Shown here: one piece after another, positions 1-6,853 of the stretch
Layout of the letters: every line of letters begins with the position of its first letter
How positions within the stretch are numbered: position 1 is the stretch's first letter
From: an uncultured Collinsella sp.
GTDB lineage: Bacteria > Actinomycetota > Coriobacteriia > Coriobacteriales > Coriobacteriaceae
Direction of reading: 5' to 3'
Assembly: GCA_934630855.1 (NCBI GenBank)
Contig: CAKTWW010000041.1
Coordinates: 1 to 18,103, forward strand
DNA length: 18,103 nt
Translations under genes and position numbers: made by a program
The notes under the pieces: model-generated
Told to the model about the DNA's origin: nothing
What the model saw: only the letters and a program-made list of their open reading frames with translations
The model's database searches: none

Positions 1-18
1 TTTTGGCATGTCCCAAAA
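1..18. other. Short inverted repeat upstream of the DUF523 gene
   Basis: TTTTGG at 1-6 and CCAAAA at 13-18 form a 6-bp inverted repeat with a 6-base loop. It may extend left beyond the window. It could be an upstream terminator remnant or part of a promoter or operator. The sequence alone does not decide this. Confidence 0.25.
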
Positions 19-40
19 ATCTACCATGGGAGGTTGGTAA

Positions 41-496
41 ATGAAGATCGTGGTGAGCGCCTGCCTGATGGGCGAGAGCTGCAAGTACAACGGGCTCGAC
101 AACTATCATCGTGAGCTGGTCGAAGCGTGCGAACGCACGGGGACCGAGGTGCTGCTGGTATGCCCCGAGGTCTTTGGCGGCCTGCCGACGCCGCGCGACC
201 CGTCCGAGATTGTGAATGGTGAAGTTCGTACCCGCGAGGGCGTGTCGGTCGACCGCGAGTTTCGCATGGGCGCCCAGCGCGCGCTCGATATGTGCGAGCA
301 GGCAGGCGGCCCGTCCGAGATCGTCGCGTGCGTACTGCAGGACCGAAGCCCCTCGTGCGGCGTCGGCCGTATCTACGACGGAACCTTCAGCGGCACGCTC
401 ACGGCGGGCAACGGTGTCTTCGTCGATCTACTCCTGCGCCACGGCTACCGCGTAATCCCCGCAAGTGAATTCGACCCGAGCATACTGCAGCAATAA
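41..496 (+). CDS. DUF523 family protein
   Basis: This 151-residue protein is full length for the DUF523 family, a group of small cytosolic proteins without an agreed function. Family hallmarks are visible in order: SACLMG with C8, then CKYNG with C14; CPEVFGGLPTPRDPSEI at about 41-57; and RSPSCG at 102-107 with C106. The conserved cysteines suggest metal or redox chemistry, but this is inference. The ATG at 41 has a good ribosome site, GGGAGG at 28-33, seven bases upstream. The stop codon touches the left arm of the palindromic repeat at 496-536, which probably ends transcription. The downstream gene converges on it, so no operon partner is visible here. Family assignment is confident; function is unknown. 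Confidence 0.9.
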   Translation: MKIVVSACLMGESCKYNGLDNYHRELVEACERTGTEVLLVCPEVFGGLPTPRDPSEIVNGEVRTREGVSVDREFRMGAQRALDMCEQAGGPSEIVACVLQDRSPSCGVGRIYDGTFSGTLTAGNGVFVDLLLRHGYRVIPASEFDPSILQQ

Positions 497-536
497 AAAC
501 CACCACAAAGGTGCCTGTCCCCTTTGTGGTGGTTTT
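496..536. repeat. Palindromic repeat copy 1, also a likely bidirectional terminator
   Basis: A perfect 16-bp stem (496-511 with 521-536) encloses a 9-base loop, TGCCTGTCC at 512-520. The + strand ends in TTTT and the - strand continues as TTTTTA, so it could stop transcription from both convergent genes. A second copy lies at 8158-8198 in the opposite orientation and matches at 39 of 41 positions, including 8 of 9 loop bases. A simple terminator has no reason to conserve its loop, so this looks like a dispersed REP- or MITE-like element used as a terminator. Confidence 0.8.
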
Positions 537-542
537 GGCAGG

Positions 543-1631
543 TTAGGCCAAGATGGTGTGGCCGTAGGCGTTGGCGGCCTTGATGGCGGCAGCGAACTTC
601 TCGTCGGTGAAGGGCTCCGGGTTGCCCTGCTTCCACTCGTTGGTAGCGTGCGCGAACTCGCACAGGGCCGGGATATCCGCCTCGGTAAGGCCGACCTGCT
701 CAAGCGTCACGGGCAGGCCCATCTGCTTGTTAAAGGCGGCGTAGCGCTCAAGGTTCTCGGTATCGCCCGTATAGGCAAACAACACGAGCACACCCAGGCT
801 TACGACCTCACCGTGCAGATACGTTCCCTCGCGCGGGATGCTGCAGGTGGCGTTGTAGAACGCATGCGCCACGCTCGAGTTGTAGTAGTAATCGTTTTGG
901 TTCGTGAGGTTCGAGACATAACCCGTGTTGACCACGATATCGAGCGCGATCTGCTTGACGGCCTCGGTCGACAGGTTCTGGCGAACGTCCTCAAGACCCT
1001 GCACGCCATAGGTAAACAGCGGTTCGGAGCAGGTGTGCGCGAGTGCCAGGCCAAGGCCGGCTGTGTGCTCCAGATTGCCGGCGCTCGTGGCGTACTCGAC
1101 CTCGGGCTGCTTGGACAGGGCATCGCCCACGCCGGCCCAGAAGTACTCGGCCGGTGCCTCGGCAATGATCTTGGGATTGATGAAGATGTGCGCGGGGCGG
1201 TTGGGATACGAATAGCCCTCGAGCGAGCCGTCATCGTTGTACACGACGGCAATGGCGGTCGCGGCGGAGCAGTTGGAGCAGATCGTCGGTACCGTAAAGA
1301 CGATCTTCTTGAGCTCAATGGCCGCGGTCTTGACGGTGTCGAGCGCCTTGCCGCCGCCACAGGCGATGAGCACGTCGGCCTCCTGGCAGGCAGGGGAGTT
1401 CACGACTTTGGCGATGTTGGCACGCGTGCTGTTGGTGCCATAGACGCGCGTCTCCAGGACCTTGACATCGGTGCCCTCAAGCGCCGCCTCGATACCCGGT
1501 AGCGCCGCGGCCAGGGCTCGCTTGCCGCCAATGATGGCGACCTTCGTCGCTCCGTACTCGGCCAGCGCGGCGGGCAGCTCGGCAAAGCAATCCTCGCCAA
1601 CGGTGTAATCGCTCATTCCAATCGTGCGCAC
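543..1631 (-). CDS. Iron-containing alcohol dehydrogenase family protein, GldA-like
   Basis: This 362-residue protein has the normal size and order of the GldA-like branch of the iron-dependent alcohol dehydrogenases, NAD(P)-dependent cytosolic enzymes that oxidise glycerol or other alcohols. An N-terminal nucleotide-binding half carries GGGK at 92-95 (ACGGGKALDT) and TVPT at 113-116. The C-terminal half carries the expected metal ligands D170 (GVGDALSK), H256 (VAHAFYN) and H273 (YLHGEVV). The start is a GTG: reading the - strand, AAAGAAGG (1637-1644) sits five bases before it, whereas the later ATG at 1616 has no clear site. Substrate cannot be told from sequence. It is transcribed away from ileS and ends at palindromic repeat copy 1. 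It looks like a single-gene unit. Confidence 0.88.
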   Translation of the reverse strand: MRTIGMSDYTVGEDCFAELPAALAEYGATKVAIIGGKRALAAALPGIEAALEGTDVKVLETRVYGTNSTRANIAKVVNSPACQEADVLIACGGGKALDTVKTAAIELKKIVFTVPTICSNCSAATAIAVVYNDDGSLEGYSYPNRPAHIFINPKIIAEAPAEYFWAGVGDALSKQPEVEYATSAGNLEHTAGLGLALAHTCSEPLFTYGVQGLEDVRQNLSTEAVKQIALDIVVNTGYVSNLTNQNDYYYNSSVAHAFYNATCSIPREGTYLHGEVVSLGVLVLFAYTGDTENLERYAAFNKQMGLPVTLEQVGLTEADIPALCEFAHATNEWKQGNPEPFTDEKFAAAIKAANAYGHTILA

Positions 1632-1692
1632 AGCAGCCTTCTTTCGTTCGATAAAGTGCTTTCAGGTATTTTGCTCCAAGAGAAGGTCTGTG

Positions 1693-1707
1693 CTCGCGAG
1701 AAATTTC
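1693..1707. promoter_or_regulatory. Two touching 8-base palindromes between the divergent genes
   Basis: CTCGCGAG (1693-1700) and GAAATTTC (1700-1707) share one base. They lie 60 to 75 bases upstream of the alcohol dehydrogenase start and 45 to 60 bases before the ileS promoter. They could form an operator. Palindromes this short also arise by chance. Confidence 0.2.
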
Positions 1708-1752
1708 TAAAGTATGAAACCAGTGTTGAGGGTTTTTCGCCGGCGCGGAACG

Positions 1753-1761
1753 TGCTAGCAT
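1753..1761 (+). promoter_or_regulatory. Extended -10 promoter for the ileS leader
   Basis: TGCTAGCAT matches an extended -10 element (TG, one base, then TAGCAT). No good -35 box lies at the usual distance, which is common for extended -10 promoters. Transcription would begin near 1768, just before the T-box Stem I. This is the only promoter-like signal placed correctly for the leader. Confidence 0.5.
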
Positions 1762-1767
1762 ACTCCG

Positions 1768-2074
1768 CATAAGCGTTGATGGGGACGAGTAGTCGGCCAT
1801 CCGCATGCCACAGAGAGCGGGGAGTGCTGAGAGCCCGTGCATGCGACCGATGAAAATCACCCCGGAGCTGCGGTCCCAACGGACGCGCCGCACAGGTTCG
1901 TCTTAGTAGACATCGCCGAGATGGTCGTCGATACAGGCCAGCCGAGTAACGGATGCGAGCGCGCGGCGACGCGGGCGAGGGCATCTAAGCTGGGTGGTTA
2001 AGCGAAGAGCTTTTGCGGGCAGTCTGCTCGTTTTGTGGCGCTTCGTCCCAGCTTGCAGGGACGGGCGCTTTTTT
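1768..2074 (+). ncRNA. Isoleucine T-box leader of ileS with transcription terminator
   Basis: The leader senses uncharged tRNA-Ile. Stem I can be traced: GGGG 1781-1784 pairs with CCCC 1860-1863, TCGG 1793-1796 with CCGA 1847-1850, and 1802-1808 with 1839-1845. The distal part has the typical AGAGAG and GCTGAGAG segments. The specifier loop 1851-1859 presents ATC (Ile) at 1856-1858 followed by A. The antiterminator is exact: 1987-1994 pairs with 2047-2054 (8 bp), a seven-base bulge 1995-2001 holds TGGT, and 2002-2007 pairs with 2041-2046 (one G-U). TGGT can pair with the ACCA end expected of tRNA-Ile. The competing terminator uses the same 3' strand. The start at 1768 is an estimate. Confidence 0.92.
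2038..2074 (+). terminator. ileS leader: Terminator arm of the ileS T-box
   Basis: A stem of about 11 bp with one bulged T joins 2038-2049 and 2058-2068 around the loop AGCTTGCA, followed by six T (2069-2074). Bases 2041-2049 are also needed by the antiterminator, so the two folds exclude each other. The expected response is read-through into ileS when uncharged tRNA-Ile builds up. Confidence 0.88.
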
Positions 2075-2117
2075 GGTGCCCAGAGGGCGTGCACGCCCAC
2101 GACAAGAAAGGGGTACC

Positions 2118-4919
2118 GTGGCAAACGAGTACAAGCAGACGATGAATCTGCCCAAAACCGGATTTCCCATGCGTGCCGGTCTTTCCATGTCCGAGCCCAA
2201 GCGACTCAAGGACTGGCAGGACAACAAGGTCTACGAGCAAGTTCTGAAGAAGAACGAGGGTCATAAGAAGTTCGTGCTGCACGACGGTCCTCCGTACGCG
2301 AACGGCCCGATCCACATCGGCCACGCCATGAATAAGATCTCCAAGGACATGATCAACCGTTACTGGATGATGCAGGGCTGCGAAGTCCCTTATGTCCCCG
2401 GTTGGGACTGCCACGGTCAGCCTATCGAGCACAAGGTCGAGGAGAAGCTCGGCACCGAGAAGTTCAACCAGACCTCCACGGCTAAGATCCGCGAGCTCTG
2501 CAACAAGTTCGCTGTCGAGAACATCGAGCTGCAGAAGGCCGGTTTCCGTCGCCTGGGCGTGCTCGGCGACTGGGACAACCCCTACCTGACGCTCTATCAC
2601 CAGCACGACGCCGCCGACATCGAGGTCTTTAAGGCCATGTTCGACAAGGGCATGATCTATCGCGGCCATAAGCCCGTGCACTGGTGCAAGCACTGCCACA
2701 CCGCTCTTGCCGAGGCCGAGATCGAGTACTCCGACGAGACGAGCCCCTCCATCTTCGTGCGCTTCGAGATGACCACTAAGCCCGCCGGCCTCGAGAACTT
2801 CGATGGCCCGGTCGACTTTATCATCTGGACGACCACGCCGTGGACCATCCCCTCCGACCAGGCTGTCTCCCTCAAGCCCGGCGCCGCTTATGTCGCCGTC
2901 GAGCACGATGGTCGCGCCGAGGTCATGCTCGAGGACCTGGCTCCCAAGTGCTGCGAGGAGTTTGGCTGGGAGTACACCCCGGTCATGGTCGACGGCAAGC
3001 CTTACGTGGTTCCCGCCGAGACCTTCCATCACATCCACTACAAGCAGCCGATCTTCGACGGTGTCGAGGGTGTCGCGCTGCTGGCCGATTACGTCGGTGT
3101 CGATGACGGTACCGGTATCGTCCACAACTCGCCCGGCCACGGCGTCGACGACTATTTCGCCTGTCTCAAGGAGGGCATCACCGACATCTGCATGCCGGTC
3201 GATGATGACGGCAAGTTCTACACCGGCGAGGAGTTTGGCACCGGTGGCCCCTTCAGCGGTATGGATACCGACGAGGCCAACCCGCACATCATCGAGTTCC
3301 TGCGCGAGCGCGGCACCCTGGTCCTCGAGAAGAAGATCACGCACAGCTATCCGCACTGTTGGCGCTGCAAGCATCCGGTGCTCTTCCGTGCTACCGACCA
3401 GTGGTTTGTCTCGATGGACAAGACCAGTCTTCGTGAGGAGGCTGGCAAGGAGGTCCGCGAGAACGTCAAGTGGTATCCGGCCCACGCCGCCAACCGCATT
3501 GGCGCCATGGTCGAGCAGCGTCCCGACTGGTGCATCAGCCGCCAGCGTAACTGGGGCGTGCCTATTCCCAGCTACACCTGCGCCGACTGCGGCGAGAAGG
3601 TCATGAACGACGCCACGCTCGACGCCGTCATCAAGCTCTTCCACGAGAAGGGCTCCGACGCCTGGTTCACCGACGCTCCCGAGAGCTACCTGGGCGAGGC
3701 CTGCGTCTGCCCCAAGTGCGGCGGTCATCACCTCAAGGCCGATAAGGACATTCTCGACGTGTGGTGGGACTCCGGCGTGTCTTGGAAGGCCGTCTGCGAG
3801 TACCGTCCCGAGCTGGAGTATCCGGCGGACGTGTACCTCGAGGGCTCCGACCAGCACCGCGGTTGGTTCCAGAGCTCGCTGCTCACCTCGGTGGGCGCCA
3901 ACGGCCACGCTCCGTACAAGGCGGTCGTCTCGCAGGGCTTCACCCTCGACGGCCAGGGCCGCAAGATGTCCAAGTCGCTCGGTAACGTCATCGACCCCAA
4001 TAAGGTCTGCGACGAGATGGGCGCCGACATCATCCGCCTGTGGGTTGCCTCAGTCGACACCAGCTCCGACGTGTCCATCGACCACGAGATTCTCGCTCGT
4101 ACTTCTGATGCCTACCGTCGCTTCCGCAACACGCTGCGCTTCCTGCTCTCCGAGCTCGAGGGCCAGTTTGAGCCCGAGACCGACGGCGTCGCCTTTGCCG
4201 ACCTGCTGCCGCTCGACAAGCTCATGGTTGCCCGCCTGACCCAGGTCCAGGCCGAGGTCGACGACGCCTACGCCAGCTACGAGTTCCCGCGCGCCTACCG
4301 TGCGCTCTACGACTTCGTGGTCACCGAGCTCTCCAACGTGTACCTCGACGCCCTGAAGGACCGTCTGTACTGCGACAAGCCCGGCTCGCTCGAGCGTCGC
4401 AGCGCCCAGACCGTGCTGGCCGAGCTCTTCTCGATGCTCATGCGCGACCTGCAGCCGATCCTGTCCTACACGGTCGACGAGGCCATGGCCTACGCGCCCG
4501 CCGGCTGCGTCGATCACCAGAAGTACGCTGCCCTGCTCGATTGGTACAAGTCGCCTATCACGGTCGACGAGGCCAATGAGTTTGAGGGCGTGCTCGAGGC
4601 GTCGCTCGAGCTCCGTAGCGCTGTGACCAAGGCCCTTGAGGATGCCCGCTCCGCTGGCACCTTTACCAAGAGCCAGCAGGTCCGCGTCAAGGCGGTCGTT
4701 CCCGCCGAGATGTACGCGCTGCTGACCGGCGAAAAGGCCGTTGATCTTGCCGAGTTCTACATCGTCTCCGATGTTGAGCTGACCCAGGGTGAGGAGCTCT
4801 CCGTTGCCATCGAGGCTGCCGAGGGCGAATGCTGCGACCGTTGCTGGAACTACCGCACCACCGTCGGCGAGTACAACGGCCACGCGCATATCTGCAAGCG
4901 CTGCGCCGAGGCGCTGTAG
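2118..4919 (+). CDS. ileS: Isoleucyl-tRNA synthetase
   Basis: A class I synthetase that charges tRNA-Ile and edits misactivated valine. At 933 residues it is full length. HIGH lies at 66-69 and KMSKS at 616-620. The editing domain shows TTTPWT at 238-243 and HNSPGHGVDD from 336. The C-terminal zinc finger has C906, C909, C926 and C929. A second possible four-cysteine site (C488, C491, C531, C534) lies after the editing domain. The reading frame stays open upstream into the leader to 2013, but translation should start at GTG 2118: AAAGGGG (2107-2113) precedes it by four bases, and any upstream start would fall inside the T-box. Expression should be controlled by the T-box. A hairpin begins right after the stop. 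Confidence 0.97.
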   Translation: MANEYKQTMNLPKTGFPMRAGLSMSEPKRLKDWQDNKVYEQVLKKNEGHKKFVLHDGPPYANGPIHIGHAMNKISKDMINRYWMMQGCEVPYVPGWDCHGQPIEHKVEEKLGTEKFNQTSTAKIRELCNKFAVENIELQKAGFRRLGVLGDWDNPYLTLYHQHDAADIEVFKAMFDKGMIYRGHKPVHWCKHCHTALAEAEIEYSDETSPSIFVRFEMTTKPAGLENFDGPVDFIIWTTTPWTIPSDQAVSLKPGAAYVAVEHDGRAEVMLEDLAPKCCEEFGWEYTPVMVDGKPYVVPAETFHHIHYKQPIFDGVEGVALLADYVGVDDGTGIVHNSPGHGVDDYFACLKEGITDICMPVDDDGKFYTGEEFGTGGPFSGMDTDEANPHIIEFLRERGTLVLEKKITHSYPHCWRCKHPVLFRATDQWFVSMDKTSLREEAGKEVRENVKWYPAHAANRIGAMVEQRPDWCISRQRNWGVPIPSYTCADCGEKVMNDATLDAVIKLFHEKGSDAWFTDAPESYLGEACVCPKCGGHHLKADKDILDVWWDSGVSWKAVCEYRPELEYPADVYLEGSDQHRGWFQSSLLTSVGANGHAPYKAVVSQGFTLDGQGRKMSKSLGNVIDPNKVCDEMGADIIRLWVASVDTSSDVSIDHEILARTSDAYRRFRNTLRFLLSELEGQFEPETDGVAFADLLPLDKLMVARLTQVQAEVDDAYASYEFPRAYRALYDFVVTELSNVYLDALKDRLYCDKPGSLERRSAQTVLAELFSMLMRDLQPILSYTVDEAMAYAPAGCVDHQKYAALLDWYKSPITVDEANEFEGVLEASLELRSAVTKALEDARSAGTFTKSQQVRVKAVVPAEMYALLTGEKAVDLAEFYIVSDVELTQGEELSVAIEAAEGECCDRCWNYRTTVGEYNGHAHICKRCAEAL

Positions 4920-4946
4920 GTTACGCGGTTTTACAAACCGCGTAAC
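4920..4946 (+). other. Hairpin directly after the ileS stop
   Basis: A perfect 12-bp stem (4920-4931 with 4935-4946) has a three-base loop and starts one base after the stop codon. No T-run follows, so it is not a textbook terminator. It may protect the 3' end of the ileS message or act together with the larger hairpin downstream. Confidence 0.6.
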
Positions 4947-4959
4947 TGCTTGACGCTGC

Positions 4960-5058
4960 AAACCCGCCAGAGCGGCAATCTGCCTTTCGGCTTCGGCGGC
5001 ATGACCAGAAGGTCTATGCCGCCTTGCTTCAAGGCACCTTGCTCGCTCTGGCGGGTTT
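4960..5058 (+). terminator. Long imperfect hairpin between ileS and lspA
   Basis: Nearly the whole element folds on itself. The paired segments are 4960-4974/5044-5058 (15 bp, perfect), 4975-4978/5039-5042 (4 bp), 4982-4986/5031-5035 (5 bp), 4995-5002/5016-5023 (8 bp) and 5003-5006/5011-5014 (4 bp), with an AGAA loop at 5007-5010. That is about 36 bp with small internal loops. The last arm runs into TTTT (5056-5059), so it can end the ileS transcript. It is much longer than a standard terminator and may be a MITE-like element or a structured RNA. Confidence 0.65.
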
Positions 5059-5101
5059 TCGCTGTCGGTGACGATTGAGCGACGTTTCCATTGTTGGACA
5101 C

Positions 5102-5107
5102 TATAAG
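5102..5107 (+). promoter_or_regulatory. Probable -10 box for lspA
   Basis: TATAAG lies 51 bases before the lspA start, after the ileS terminator. TTGAGC at 5075-5080 is a possible -35 box but the spacing of 21 is too long. A promoter here fits the position between a terminator and a new gene, but the signal is weak. Confidence 0.4.
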
Positions 5108-5158
5108 ATGGATATTTGTGTTTAACGGAATTCGGTTCTCTGAGGGTAGGGGATTGAT

Positions 5159-5758
5159 TTGGTTCGTACTGGGGATATGACGCCGCCTTTGCGTTGGCGG
5201 TTGGGTGTTGCTGGCGGGGTGACGTTGGTTGTGCTGCTTGTTGACCAGCTGACCAAGCTTGCGGTTCGTGCCGTGGGCGATGCTCTGCATGTGACCGTTA
5301 TCCCCGGCGTGATCGACTTCCTGTTTGTCCGCAATATCGGCGCTGCTTTTAGCATGGGCGAGGGGCATGGCATTGCATTTGCCGTGCTGGCGCTGGCGGT
5401 CATTATCGCCATTGCCGTGTATCTCGTTCACGCACCTCAGCTTGCCCACCTGGAGGTTGTGGGCATGGCGATGGTTGCGGGCGGTGCCATCGGCAACGCT
5501 ATCGACCGTTTGGCCTTTGGCTATGTGACCGATTATATTGCCACCACCTTCATCGACTTCCCCGTCTTCAATGTTGCCGATATCGGCATTACCGTGGGCG
5601 TCGTGCTCGCCCTTATCGGCTACATGTTCTTGAGTCCCGCGGCCCGCGAGGTTGATGCGACCGCCGAGCTTAACGCCCGTGACGAGGCCCGCGCCAAGCG
5701 CAAGGCTAAGCAGCGTGGGGAGCGTGCCCGCAAGATTCGCGAAAGGAATGAGCGTTAA
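5159..5758 (+). CDS. lspA: Lipoprotein signal peptidase (signal peptidase II)
   Basis: This membrane aspartyl protease removes signal peptides from diacylglyceryl-modified prolipoproteins. Of the family's two catalytic aspartates, D116 is in NAIDR and D141 is in FNVAD; the VDQLTK segment (28-33) is also typical. Four membrane helices are likely, at about 15-33, 71-90, 98-115 and 143-158. At 199 residues it is longer than the usual 160 or so because of a charged, lysine- and arginine-rich tail from about 162. The start is taken as TTG 5159, six bases after GGGG (5149-5152); ATG 5177 is the alternative but has poorly spaced support. Its stop overlaps the rluD start by one base, so the two are co-translated. 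Confidence 0.93.
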   Translation: MVRTGDMTPPLRWRLGVAGGVTLVVLLVDQLTKLAVRAVGDALHVTVIPGVIDFLFVRNIGAAFSMGEGHGIAFAVLALAVIIAIAVYLVHAPQLAHLEVVGMAMVAGGAIGNAIDRLAFGYVTDYIATTFIDFPVFNVADIGITVGVVLALIGYMFLSPAAREVDATAELNARDEARAKRKAKQRGERARKIRERNER

Positions 5759-6771
5759 TGGCCGACATCCATATTCTTGTTGCCGACGATTCCGCTGGTC
5801 AGCGTCTCGATGCCTACCTGGGCGCCAATGACGGCTGCCCTACGCGTTCTGCCTGTGCGCATCTGATCGAGGGCGGTGCCGTTGCCGTCAATGGCGAGAC
5901 CTGCCTGTCTAAAAAGTACGCCGTGCGTGCCGGCGACCGCATTTCGGTCGATCTTCCTGAGCCGCACGATCCCGCCGACGTGATCCCCGAGGCCATTCCG
6001 CTCGACATTCGCTATGAGGACGACTATCTCATCGTGCTCTCCAAGCAGCGTGGCCTGGTGTGTCATCCCGCTCACGGTCACGAGAGCGGTACGCTAGCGA
6101 ACGCCCTGGTTTACCACTGCGGCATCGACCATCTTGGTACCGTGCAGGGCGAGGACCGTCCCGGTATCGTGCATCGCCTGGATCGCGATACCTCGGGCCT
6201 CATGCTTGCGGCCAAGGACGACGATACCCAGCGCGCGCTCCAGAATCTCATCCGTACGCGTACGCTCGACCGTCGCTATATCACGCTTGTTCACGGACAC
6301 ATTGCCATGGACGAGGGAACCATTAACACCGGTATCGCCCGATCCACGCGTGACCGCGTTAAGATGGCGGTCTCCGATGATCCCTTCGCGCGTCAGGCTA
6401 TTACGACCTTTAAGGTCCTTGAGCGCTTTGATTCCTCGCGCTTCGACGACGGCTATACGCTCGTGGAATGCCACCTGTTTACCGGTCGTACGCATCAGAT
6501 TCGCGTGCATATGCGTCATATCAATCACGCCTGCGTGGGCGATCCTCTCTACGGCAAGTGCGATGCGCGCGCCGATCAGGGCCTGACCAGGCAATTCCTT
6601 CATTCTTGGCGCGTGGCGTTCGACCATCCCGTGACGGGGGAGCGCATCGAGTGCCGCGATGAGTTACCGTGGGATCTCGCTGCCGTCTTGGACGACCTGG
6701 CCCCGCGCTCGCTTGGTCGCACGACCGCTGGAGATGAGATCGTCCCTCAGCTCGGTCTGCTCGAAGCCTAG
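5758..6771 (+). CDS. rluD: RluA/RluD-family 23S rRNA pseudouridine synthase
   Basis: It isomerises uridines to pseudouridine in large-subunit rRNA. An N-terminal S4 RNA-binding domain spans about 15-65. The catalytic domain carries HRLDRDTSG at 139-147, where D142 is the expected catalytic aspartate, and RTHQIRVHM further on. At 337 residues it is normal for the family. The ATG shares its A with the lspA stop (TAATG), and AAAGGA (5742-5747) is ten bases upstream. The lspA-rluD pairing is widespread in Gram-positive bacteria. The exact target uridines cannot be read from sequence, and the symbol follows the RluD-like layout. Confidence 0.9.
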   Translation: MADIHILVADDSAGQRLDAYLGANDGCPTRSACAHLIEGGAVAVNGETCLSKKYAVRAGDRISVDLPEPHDPADVIPEAIPLDIRYEDDYLIVLSKQRGLVCHPAHGHESGTLANALVYHCGIDHLGTVQGEDRPGIVHRLDRDTSGLMLAAKDDDTQRALQNLIRTRTLDRRYITLVHGHIAMDEGTINTGIARSTRDRVKMAVSDDPFARQAITTFKVLERFDSSRFDDGYTLVECHLFTGRTHQIRVHMRHINHACVGDPLYGKCDARADQGLTRQFLHSWRVAFDHPVTGERIECRDELPWDLAAVLDDLAPRSLGRTTAGDEIVPQLGLLEA

Positions 6772-6789
6772 CCAGTATTAGGTGGTTTC

Positions 6790-6816
6790 TTGAACGTCTC
6801 TAGCCTGCGGTAAGAT
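6790..6816 (+). promoter_or_regulatory. Possible promoter for the glycosyltransferase
   Basis: TTGAAC (6790-6795) and TAAGAT (6811-6816) are separated by 15 bases, slightly short. Two sharing palindromes, TTACGTAA (6827-6834) and AACGCGTT (6833-6840), lie near the expected start site and could be an operator. No strong terminator separates this from rluD, so read-through is also possible. Confidence 0.4.
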
Positions 6817-6853
6817 ATACGGTTGTTTACGTAACGCGTTCTCGGGAGCCTGC

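Noticed and set aside
1..27. TTGGCA and TACCAT as a promoter for the DUF523 gene
   Set aside because: The spacing is only about 13 bases, too short for a standard promoter, and the true upstream region is outside the window.
465..1502. A 345-codon + strand frame opposite the alcohol dehydrogenase
   Set aside because: It starts inside the DUF523 gene and reads through the palindromic repeat. The - strand enzyme has clear catalytic motifs.
2013..2117. Upstream extension of ileS by 35 codons
   Set aside because: The extension lies in the T-box antiterminator and terminator and has no ribosome site; GTG 2118 fits the normal IleRS N-terminus.
1998..3908. A 636-codon open frame on the - strand opposite ileS
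   Set aside because: Same codon-bias artefact; it runs across the T-box leader and has no ribosome site or domain.
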